Positions 48,401 to 59,687 of a DNA stretch of 64,000 bases are shown here, piece by piece. The notes beneath the pieces were generated by a model. That model searched no databases, was not told the origin of the DNA, and worked only from the letters and a program-made list of their open reading frames with translations. The position numbers and the translations under genes are program-made. The DNA comes from Eucommia ulmoides (lineage: Eukaryota > Streptophyta > Magnoliopsida > Garryales > Eucommiaceae): assembly GCA_016647705.1 (NCBI GenBank), contig CM028338.1, forward strand, positions 19,055,577 to 19,119,576, read 5' to 3'. Numbering within the stretch: position 1 is the first letter of the stretch; each line of letters begins with the position of its first letter.

Positions 48401-51400
48401 GGAACTAGTTAAAACTCTGAAAGGTAGAAAATTCACTGGTTTAAGTACAAAGTCAGGTTGGTGGCCAAGGGATTCAATGTAGAAGCCTTGAAGGGAGCAA
48501 CCCCGTTTTTCACCTTAAATTGGTCAAAATATGCAGATGTCAATGCATATTCACCAGTAGCAATGTCTGTATATATCAGGATACGCGTGTCCGTTGTGCC
48601 AAAGATGGATTTAGAACAACACCAGTTAGATATCAGTTTTCCGTTCCTTAATGCAGGATGAAAAGAAAACATCAACATGACTTAACTTGAGAGATATATA
48701 GTTAAGGGGCATGAAAATAGGTCTATATATTGCAGAAATCTCTATGGAATCAATAAATGATCTTTTGGACAATGGTATTTGAAGTTCCACCAAGCTATCT
48801 AAGAAGTAGGATGTGAGATGAGTCCCCATTGGATCATTGTGTTTATGTTTGATAGAACAAAGAAATTAAGCAACATTATCCTTCTATGTAGATAGCATTG
48901 CTAGTAGGAAATGATTCAAACATGAGCAAAACAAAGTCATACTATGAATCTAAATTTGAAATGAGAGACATTGGTGAAAATGTACCTCGAATAAGAATGA
49001 CAAAAGACCTTGGAAAAGTTATTGTACCTAGATCAAGAGAAGTATCTGAAAAAGTACTTAAGAGGTTTAACAGGAAGGGTTATAAACCATTAACTACGCC
49101 TGTTTGCAAGGGCTTTAGTTTAAGCATGGACACGAGTCTTCAAAACTGAGAAGGAAATGAAGGCATGAGAAAAATCACTTGTGTACAGGTAGTGTGTAGT
49201 CTCATGTATGCAATTACTAATAATAGACTTGATATATGCCAATATGTTATGAAAGGCTCGCCTAGGCCTAAGGCTCATCAAGTCCCACTTGTTGTGCCTC
49301 GCTTAGTGCAAGCCAAAGTTCATTCAATAAGGTTGGCGCCTCTTGAGCTTATGCTCAAGTCCCAAGGCTCACTCAAGACACGCCTAGTAATATGGATTGT
49401 GTTGTGCACATTAAAATTTGCAGATTTATGATTTTTTTCAATTATTTTTTTTAAATACATTAAAATAGATTATTTTAGTTTATGTTTTACAAATAATCAT
49501 TGCTAGTACAATGAATTGTAATTTAAGTTACATTTTTAATGATAATTAATCATTTTTATATGATTGAGATAGGAAGTATTTAATCAATTTATAATTCAGT
49601 TTAGTTAATTCATTTGAAATTTCACATGTTAATTTGTTTGTATATGTTTCATTATTTGATTACTTAAGTTGCGCTGTTGTATAATTTGTTCAATATTTTA
49701 AATAGTTTGATTTGTTTAAATTGTTATTATGGGTCTAAGTTATCACTAATAGATCTATAGAGTGCAAAAGGCTCATAGAAATAGAATACATTATTTGTTG
49801 GTTTTTAAAATAAAATTTCTAATATAATATATTTTTTAATTTGTACTCATATGGACCTTCAATAAAGCCTGCGCCTCACACTTAGGATCTTGAGGGGATC
49901 TTGATGCCGTAATGCGCTTTGAGTCTTAAATAATGCAATTGTATTGGTGAGTGGATATCAATTTGTCCTTGGAAATGCTCATTGTTAGACATTCAAAATG
50001 ATGCTTAGATATATATAACATATAAAAAGTATTCGATGTTGTTTGACCTAGGTGATCTAGATATGATTGACTACTAGGGAAGGATGCATATTTTGCAAGT
50101 GTTGTCGGCGATGAAAAGTCCACAAGTGGCTATGTGTATATGTTTCGTGCAACACGACAAATTGGACAATGTATTGCGGAACAATCAATCCACTAACTCT
50201 TTAATTAGAAGTAGAACAAAATGCTCCAAAGGCATTGGCCCAAAGTTTCACTCTATTCGAGATATAATAGAAAGGGATGAAGTCGAAACTTAATTGTATA
50301 GTCCAAAGAGATTGTGGTTGATCCTATGATTAATAATGTCTTTGGAATAGTTCAGAGTGTATGTGGATGCAATGAGACTTACAAATACCAGTGTTATAGC
50401 AACATATGCAGAAAAGGCATCACTAGAAGGATCTCGTGGACATATGAGATGAACGATATGACTCCGTATGAGGGATAATTGGTCTGATAAAAGATAGAGG
50501 GCACTTGCGAGTTAACAAGCTTGTTTTGAGACAACTTTGAAGCTAAGTTCACCTTGTGACTTTCAATGGAAATCGAATGATACCAAGATTATAATATATG
50601 CAATTGCATCAAGATATAATAATTGAGATTGTAGTTGAAGGAACAATTTAAATCGATCATGCTTTGTGTTCAAACACACTCAGTTATGCTTTTCTTCTAA
50701 CTCAAATCACAATCAATCCTCAAAATATCATGCTCGTAGATTTGACTTTTTATCTTGCTTAAAACCATTTTCCAAAAAAATACTTTTGCGTGAAATATAT
50801 AGTATTAGAATTCTAAAGACAAAATTACTTAAAATGTCTTTTCTTCAATCTATATTGTTCTTCACCAATTCAATGGGAGTGAGCATGCGAGAGTCAACCT
50901 CCATGCTCAGGTGGCGAACTTCTCTCTTGAGCTGAAAGTTGTTGACCGTTGTCTGTTTAGCCTAACGTCCTGGCGGAACAATGGTGCAAGAGGAGAGATT
51001 TGGCTTAAGAATGACGTTGTGCTTTGACTATGTGGAGTTCTTGAAGGTGGTTTCAAGGACAAAATGAACCATTGAAACTTCTCCTCTTCCTGTTTAGGTC
51101 TTTGTGCTTTCTTTAGAGCCATCATTTGTGGTCACAAAGCACCTAGCACTATGGTGGTTGAGGAGTTTTCACATGGGAAGTCTTCATTTGTCATTTTCCC
51201 TTCCATTTACACAACCCGCAATTGGTTAGAGATTGCCACTGCTTTTCTTAGAACTATTTCTCCTTGTATTGTCCAGCGTTGCGTTATAATTGCTCCAGAT
51301 TTTTCTGTTAACCAATTTCAACGGCATTCCATGGATAAAACGTTCATTGCTTGGGCTGTTCGTCTTCACAAGTGGCCTTTGTTCAATTAAGATTTTTGCT

Positions 51401-54400
51401 TCCAAAAGGCCTGTTAACTGTGTAAAGCCCTTGTCAGTAGAGTGGGTGTGCTCGGTAGTTCGCCATGTTCGGTTGTGGGCCTTGTGGCTATTTGTCAGTG
51501 GGCTAATTTGCAGTGTTTGGTTCCAACTGGTATATAGGTCTAGGAGATGGGCAATGCTCTATTCCTCTTTCTTTTCCCATCTAAAGTCGACGTTGATCAT
51601 ATTCTCAACCAAGGGGGACGCACCTTCAACAACCATGTTGTTTCGTTATCTAAATGGAACAATGCCGTTGGCCTTCATCGTAGGGGTTTCTCTGAAGATT
51701 TTTTCTCGATTCGTGCGGTTGGCCTCCCTATCTTGCTTCACGATGAAGCCGCCTTCCGGGCTATTGGAGATAGATTGGGAGGCTTTGTTGAGCTTGACAT
51801 CTAAACTTCTCTTTGCGCCTGCTATAAATGTTTGTGATTTTGGTTGGAATTTTGAAAGACAGTGGCTTTGTTTCAAATTCTGAGACGTATAAAGTTGATT
51901 ACCCGTTGTTTTGGAGTCTCTATTGAAGGATTCGAGGAGACTTAATGGCCCTTTTCTCGACCATCGAAAATAGTCACCTTGTGAGATGTGGCTAAGCCTA
52001 GAAGAACCCTTGTTATGTCTGGGAGGCCAGAGTTTTGGCTTCTAGCATAAACTACAATGAAAGCGGTTCTAGGGGTAGTGGTTTGACTTTGTGGCTACTG
52101 TCAATCCGGTCTTTGATGAAATTGAAAATGCTCTCTTGGAGCGGTCATGGCCTCCTGGAGACAAAGATGAGTTCGGTTACTCCCCAAATAACTAAATCTC
52201 TTTGGAGGGGGAACTGTATTGAGTGGTGTGTCGTTGGTATTATGGGCTCATTAGGTGGCATTATGATTCTTTGGGATTCTTGAGTGGTCAGCAATATGGA
52301 TTTTTGGTGTGGTAGTCAAAGCCTTACCTGCTTGTTCAAATCTGTTGATGATGGTTCTGAGAGGGTTTTCTCAGACATTTATGGTCCTTTTGATTGTAGT
52401 TCAAGTGATTTTTTTGGGATGAAATGTGTCAAATTTCTCTAAGGTGGTCCAAGCCTCTCTGCTTCGGGGGTGACTTCAATGTTATCAGCTTCCCACAGGA
52501 GAGGCCTCGTTAATCCCCTTTTCCCATTGCTATGAGTTATCTTTTAGGGATCATCGATGAGATGAACAATATTGATCTCCCTCTTGATGGGGTCAATTTC
52601 ACTTGGTCTGGCATAGATTCCCTTTTCTTTTCTAGGATTGATATATTCCTTATTCCGTAGACTTGGTGGCCCACTTTCTGGTTGTTGTTGAACATTGTTT
52701 GCCTAGAGTAGCCTCTGATCATTTTCTAGTCCTTCACGACTGTGGAGGTTTCTAGAGGGAAATTGCCTTTTAGATTTGAGCATACGTGGCTTAAGGTGGA
52801 GGGCTTCTTGGACCTTCTAAGCAATTGGTGGAATAACTACTCGAAATTTGGGACGTCGAGTGTTGTCCTCACTAAAAATCTCTCTTTACTCAAAAAAGAC
52901 AATAAAAAATAGAATGTGGAAACGTTTGGCTAGCTAGAGTGGACGAATACTAGAATCTTGGATGCCATCCCCGCCTTAGACATTAAGGATCAATTAGGTA
53001 CGCACACTGATGAGGAGTGAGCAGAGCAGGATGGCCTTAGAGGAGAGCTTACGAGGACTCTCCTTGTAGAAGGGATTTGTTGGCGTCAGAAATCTAGAGA
53101 GCTTTGGCTTATAGAGGGGGATCACAACTCTAAATACTTCCATTGGATGACTATTGCTCAAGGTGTCAAAAATTTATATCCTCGCTTGTTTCCCGAGTTA
53201 TCCTGTTTGGGGGGGAAGACAAAATTCGAGACGAGATTGTGAGATTCTATCAAGATTTGCTTTATGAGACTGTGGTTAACCGTCCTGGCTTGGATGGTAT
53301 TTACTTCAACCATTTATATTTGGAGGATAGAGATTCGTTGGAGCTTCCTTTTTCAAAGGAGGAGACTCTCTTTGCCCTTAAGCCTTGTGAGGGCAATAAA
53401 TCCCCCAGGCCTGATGGTTCTCTTTCAATCTTCCTCAGTGTTGGGAGGGGGTGAAAGGAGATGTTTTTGCTTTTATCCAAGATTTTCATGAGCACTTTTG
53501 TTTTGAGTGCAACCTTAATTGTACGCTTATCTCTCTTGTTCCCAATTTGACGGGAGGTTAAGCTCAAAGATTTTCATCCCATTAGCTTGGTGAATAGTGC
53601 CTACAAGATTCTCTCCAAGGTCCTTCCTATCAAGCTTCGCAAAGTTATGAATGGTTTAATCGCGTTGATGGAAAATTATCTTTTGAGTTGTCACCAGATC
53701 CTTGATAGAGTCCTCATTGCTAGTGAATGCGTGGATTTACATCTTGGGGAAAAGAGAACAAAGGGTTCTTTGCAAATTGATTGGAACTATCTTCCCATCA
53801 TCCTTCGTAAGATGGGTTTCGGGGTATATGGTGCAATTCGATAAACTGGTGTATCTCCACGGCCAAGTTCTCCGTAATGGTTAATGGGTCTATGACAGGC
53901 TTCTTTCCTAGCTCTAGAGGCCTGTGCTAGGGTGATCCCTTCACCCTTGGTTTATTCTTTTTGATTATGGAAGGACTTAGCGGTTTAATTTTCAAGACTG
54001 TGGATCTTGGGTCGTTCAGAGCCTTCGAGGTGGGCCATTCTCATGTCCTAAGCGTTCATCTTTCTCACCTCCTCTTTGCGGATGATGCTCTGTTATTTTG
54101 CCAGCCTCGTGTTATACAACTCAAGTTCATCCTTTGTAGCCTGATATGCTTTGAAGTGGTCTCAAGTCTCAAAGTAAACTTCTACAAATCAACTTCACTT
54201 TTGGTTGGAAAGATTAGAGGTTGGTGGCTTTGGATTCTATTCTAGGTTGTTTGACGTGCTCTCTTCCTTTCTCGTATCTTGGTCTCCCTCTAGGTGCCAA
54301 AGCTCAATTGTCCGTGGTTGGGAGCCTAGTGTGAAGCGCTTTCGCAAACGGCTGGTAGGATGGATGTCTCGTTACCTCCCTGTAGAGGTCGCCTCACTCT

Positions 54401-57400
54401 TCTCTAGAGTACCTTAGCGAGTCTTCTTACATATTTTATGTCCCTATTTTGGATTCTGGTCTCTATGGTCAAAATTTTTGATAAACTTCAACGGGACTTT
54501 CTCTAGGGAAGTTCTGAGGAATCGAGAAAAATACATTTGATTGGTTGGAAGTGTGATTGTTACCCGTTAAGCGAAGGTGGCCTTGGCATGCACTGTATAT
54601 CTTAAACGAAGCCTTACTAGGGAAGTGGTTATGGAGCTTTGCTACAGAGGATGATTACTTTTGTAGAAGTGTGGTGATTGCTAGGTATGGCCTTCAGCGG
54701 GATGTGTGATTTCGATCTCTTTTGAAGATCTCTGGTAATGGGACCGCCTCTTTGATTTACTCTCTCTCGCTGTCAATACCTCTTGTCTCCCCTCTTCCTG
54801 GGGAACTCGTTAGACTGGGAAATCCCTGATTTGATTGAGTTGCTTGCAACTCTTCATGATTCGTCTATGTCTCCTCATAGGGAAGGACAAATTAGTGTGG
54901 TTAGGGAACAAGACGGTCATTTTTTGGTGAAATCTTTCTACTCCTTCCTCTTTAGGCTGAGGGAGGTGGGTTTCGCTTGTAAAGACATTTGGCCCTCCAA
55001 AGCCCCCACTACAACCACCTTCTTGAGTTTGTGCATCACTTGGAATGCCATCCTCACTCTCATCAACCTTCAAGGAAGAGGGTTTTATCTCCCTAATAGA
55101 TGTTGCATGTGCTTGTGCGAGGTGGAGTCATTGCCCACCTCCTTCTCTTCTTTCCAATTGCTAGTGACCTTTAGGATATGATCTTAATCTCTTACTGGGA
55201 TCTCTTGGTGCATGCACCAGTCCTATAAATACCTTCTTTGTTGGAACTCAGGGTGCACAATACTATGCTACATAGGACTTGGATGATGACCCTTTTGATC
55301 TCTTTTGGAGCATCTGGTGCGAGTGGAACCGACGAGTTTTTGATAGTGCTGCCTTAGCTCTCCCCTACCTTAAGCAATCCTTTTTTAATTTTATTTTTTT
55401 ATTTTATTTTATTTTTTTTCTAAGGGTTTTTATCCTTTTGAGAATCGCATCCTTTTAGACTTCTGAGATCTTGTACTTGGCTTGACGCGCCTTGCTTCTT
55501 TTTAGCCCCCCCCCCAAAAAAAATGAATAAAATGTTAAATGCTTGTTGCATGCTCCAAACTTTGACCCTGACTAAGATGCCCCTTCTTCAAGCTTCTAAG
55601 GTTTTAGGTGAATATTCTTTTTGGCTTTTCAATTAGAGAGTAATGCTGTTTGATTTGCTTGTTCCTTCTCCTTAGCTGTGACTTCTTTGATTAGCAAAGA
55701 CAATTGGTTTCAATGTTTGTTAAGTGTTATAATTTTTTAGCCACTGAATTCTTTATGCATGATTATGATTGCATTTTATTTCAGTCAATAATCGTGATGG
55801 TGGATTCGAAATGGCCAGAAGATACTAATTACTAGACTCCTAGCAAACTTCAAAGTGAAATGGGCATGCAAAACTGTGCATTTTGTTTCGAAATATATTA
55901 GATTGTGCGATACCCAGATTTGGATTTGAGTACTTTCAATGAAAGTAAAACTACATTATCATTTGATATTCCATTTTACTTTCATGAGTCGCCTGCTTTT
56001 CAAAATAAATTATTTTTTATATTTAGAAATACCTTAATATATTTTCTATATTCATATGTACATTTTCTTATAATGGACCACATTAAAAGATGTGCAACTA
56101 ACATTTGTTGATATGCATCCTAATGTTCCACATTCTAGGTAACATTGAGTAGAATCAATCTCAGGATCAAGAGTAAAATGTGATCTGATTTGTTCTTCTG
56201 ATCTTCTGATAGATTTTGGTGCATAATATATTATACACACACACACACATATATATATCGTTGTCTCTATTTTGAACACATCCTAGATCAGTATCTGTTC
56301 CAATATACATTGAATTCTCTTGGATTTTCCATTTGTTGATTTCTTATTCTGTTGATTCTTCTGTTTCAGGTCACTTGAAGTTCTGGAAGAAAAAGGCTGT
56401 TGGCATTGAGTTTGCAAAGCATTTCAGATCCCATCTTGGTCCAATTGAAGGAGTGGCGGTGAGTTTTTCTTCTCGTTTTTGTTCTTTCTCAATTGCCACT
56501 TCTATTTTTGTTTCTCTTTGTCCATAAGCGTTTTTTTTCCTAAGCAGAGACACTTTGCAGTGTTGGGCCCATAACATTCCCCTTGCAGGGTAAACCCATG
56601 GGCCCATACACACCTGGCTCCACAAGTGGACTAGGTAAGTTACTCCTTGGGGTGGCTGGTCGCTCTCAGGAATTTACACTCTTGGATGGTGATTGGACAT
56701 GGACCCCATGCCTTTAAGGCACTTACTATCGTATGATCTTTCCCCACTCGAAGTAACCCGAGGGGTTTTGCCCATATGCTTGTTGACCTAAGAAGTTGAA
56801 TATGAACTTCAGTCAATTAATGTATACAACATTGATTATCCATTGTCTAGACTGGAGTTTTCAAAACATTTCAAATACTATGTTGGTCCAACTAAAGACT
56901 TTGTGAAGGTTAAGCACACCTTTTCTTCCTTCTCCTCTTCCCTTCCATTCTACATCAATTTGCCATGAGATCTCAAGCTCGATGAAATTGGAGCCGAAGT
57001 TTGATCCAAATGATTCCCTCGTTTCAATCTCTTTCTTTCTCTGCCACCTTCTATTCACATAATATATCACCACGTAACTGCAATCCACGCCCACCAACAC
57101 TATCTTATGTAGGTGACTACTATGCCGAACTACCGTACCAACATCATTGACACCACATCCATTAATTGTGCCATTAAAATGTTGTCTACACAACAAGCTG
57201 CCACTGACCTACTAATTGCCGTCAGTGCCGCCTCCTTTAACCATCTGAAAGGAGGCTGAAATTTTCAATTTTGCTTTCGAAGGAGAAAAGAAAGAACAGA
57301 AGATATCTTTTCCAGTTTGCAAAGGTTGACAAGGGCTGAGCCAGAGTGGTTGTTGGCTTCGTGATTTTATATTTCTATGTTGATATATTGATGCTTATGT

Positions 57401-59620
57401 TTGAACCATATGCCTAGCCATATTAGGTATTGATTAGTACTTTGTTTCTGGGTTTGAAGGGTGTCTGCTGTCTAGTTCCTTTTCCAGTTGGTGTATATTC
57501 ATAATATGATATTCTGATTTCTGCACATGAATGATGAATGTTAAAAATTACTTGGCCAACCTTGGATTGAAGAACTAGATGTAATTGCGATGCTGATACA
57601 AATTCCTTTAAATGTGAGGGCACATAAATCTAAAAAACTTGAAGCTCATAAATACCAACCAAGGAGAAATTATGGCCAAGGAACAAAGAAGACGAAGGGG
57701 GAAGAAATGCCTATAGTAGAATCAACATAGGGAGACATGGTTGAGGAGGCTGAAAATTCATTTCCTGCACAAGCTAAAGGTAGCTTGTACCTCTTTAATT
57801 GTTTAGGTTATTGAGTTTATTCTCAAAAGAGTGATCATGGTCCTTTGTCCATATGCCATTATTTGGTAGGGTTCCATGAATGCTACACTGACATGAATTT
57901 ATTTTGGTCATCTTCGTGTATTGGGGTTCTTCATCCTTCAACAATTTAAAACTTGAGGATGACTTTCTCCTCTCCCATCCTCCGTCACAGGATATGACAG
58001 TAAGCCCACCTGCACATCACCAGTCCATCCAATCCCAACCTCATGTTAACCCCACTGGCCATAGCCTCATGCCCCTTCAATGGACATCCAACGCACTACT
58101 GCCTGTTGGTTATTGCCACTGCTTAAACCCATGCTTTGTGCAGAAATATTAAAGAGGATGATATTCTCTCTATTTTTTTTTTTTTTTCAACTGAAGCCTG
58201 AAGGTTTCTTATTTTTTTTTTTCAACTGAAGCCTGAAGGTTGCTTATGATTGAAAATTAAGTGCTACAACTTGATCCTAGATTCGTATCATAATCCAAAA
58301 TTCAATGATAATGTGTTGGACCTGAAGAATTCATGAAAACTAACAAAAATTGAACCTTCCTCATCGACACATGCTAAGTGACGGAGAGTGCAAGCTTCTG
58401 TTGGAACACCATTTTTAAATTTGTCCAATCTGGTGATCTTCCCACCCTTTTCTTGGCCTCCAATGTCATACATCAATGTCGAATTAGAATTCTAAAAAGA
58501 GACATAAGCTATAGATTTGTGGTGTATTATCTGAAGTGTTGAAAAGTGGCCGTGGCACTGAGGAAAATAAAATTATTTTTGGAGATTTTTGTTCTAGATT
58601 GACTTCTCTTTCTTTATTTGGGTCATTTATGCGTAGTAAGTCCTGGGACTGATTCCCAACCACCATTAAAAGAACATATTTTTTTAAGTATTTTTTATTC
58701 ACTGAAATATGTTGATTTTTCCTGATAAGGCTTGCTTATATAGCGCATTTACTCTCTGTTGTATGAAACCGAAGATATGTTGAATTGTCCTTACAAGGCT
58801 TGCTTATTTGACTAATTTATTTCCTGCTTGCTTATGGAATCTAACAAAAATTGCAGTCACCTTCTTCCATAACAGAGCTTTGGTTTCTTGTGGCTGTTTC
58901 CTATATCTGTTAGCTAGTTGATTAGTGTCATGATTCACGATTACAATCATCACCACAATCTGTTTCAGCAATGCAGGTTAGTGTTGATGGTTTGCTTTGC
59001 TGCACGATTTCAAATGATCGCTCTGTAAAAGTATATGACGTAGTAAACTATGATATGATGGTCATGATATATCTTCCATTTGTACCTGGTGCTGTTGAGT
59101 GGGTTTATAAACAAGGTGATGTCAAAGCCAAGCTTGCTGTTAGCGATCGCAACTCATCATTTGTGCACATATTTGATGCAAGAGCTGGTTCAAATGAGCC
59201 CCTTATGTCCAGAGAGGTAATTGTTATCATGGAATATTTGCATGTTCATCCTGTTTGTGATTTTTCTTTTTTTACTTTATGTAGTCTTAGGATTTTTTTT
59301 TTTTTGAAACTTCTCATCCAGATACACTTGGGCCCAGTAAAAGTGATGAAGTACAATCATGTTTTTGATACTGTGATATCTGCAGACGACAAGGGAATTA
59401 TTGAATACTGGAATCCTGCTACACTTCAGTTCCCAGTGGACGGGTTTGTATCTATGTGGTTTCTAGTACCTATATGCACAATTATGCATGTGATATAGAT
59501 GTAGCGAAGAACTTGTTCAACATGCTCCGAGTTAACTTCTCATAAAATCATTTGATTTTTTTCATAGAACGAAATATCTGAAGTGAATCCACTGTCTTAT
59601 CAGGGAACACATCTTGGAAT

Positions 59621-59687
<67 letters not shown>

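Larger units (their letters stand above)
50900..55535 (+). mobile_element. L1-type LINE, degenerate
   Basis: A plant L1-like element in the gene's sense. ORF1 remnants include the DUF4283-like KWNNAVG block (about 51650) and AFRAIGDRLGGFVELD (about 51758). ORF2 remnants are: endonuclease GGDFNVISFPQERP (about 52470) and NFTWSGIDSLFFSRID; the linker FEHTWLKVEGF (about 52775); RT HPISLVNSAYKILSKVLP (about 53575), GFFPSSRGL, and the catalytic LLFADDALLF (about 54072); and a zf-RVT-like tail WNAILTLINLQGRGFYLPNR (about 55040). Stops and frameshifts are scattered throughout. A C-run/A-run near 55508-55530 is the probable 3' end. The 5' end is approximate. Confidence 0.85.
47096..56369 (+). other. 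CYP71 intron 2, 9.3 kb
   Basis: The donor is GTAAGACC and the acceptor tgtttcag. It splits the codon between GSAD and GHLKFW. It contains a hAT-like MITE, a copia pol fragment with its own insertion, and a nearly complete but dead L1-type LINE. 55540-56200 is AT-rich with no feature I recognise, and a short CA/TA microsatellite lies near 56230. Confidence 0.85.
56459..58976 (+). other. CYP71 intron 3, 2.5 kb
   Basis: The donor is GTGAGTTTT and the acceptor aatgcag. It holds a GC-richer patch at about 56540-56780, an apparent exon-3 relic (56850-56908), a 35-bp duplication with T-runs (58171-58247) and a minus-strand ORF scrap (58288-58476). The rest has no recognised feature. Confidence 0.85.

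Noticed and set aside
51290..51883. 197-codon ORF as a host protein
   Set aside because: It lies in the LINE ORF1 region. The recognised DUF4283-like motifs are in a different frame, so it is a shadow.
56540..56800. A further CYP71 exon in the GC-richer patch of intron 3
   Set aside because: Exon 3 joins exon 4 in frame and matches the family without a gap, so no extra exon is needed.
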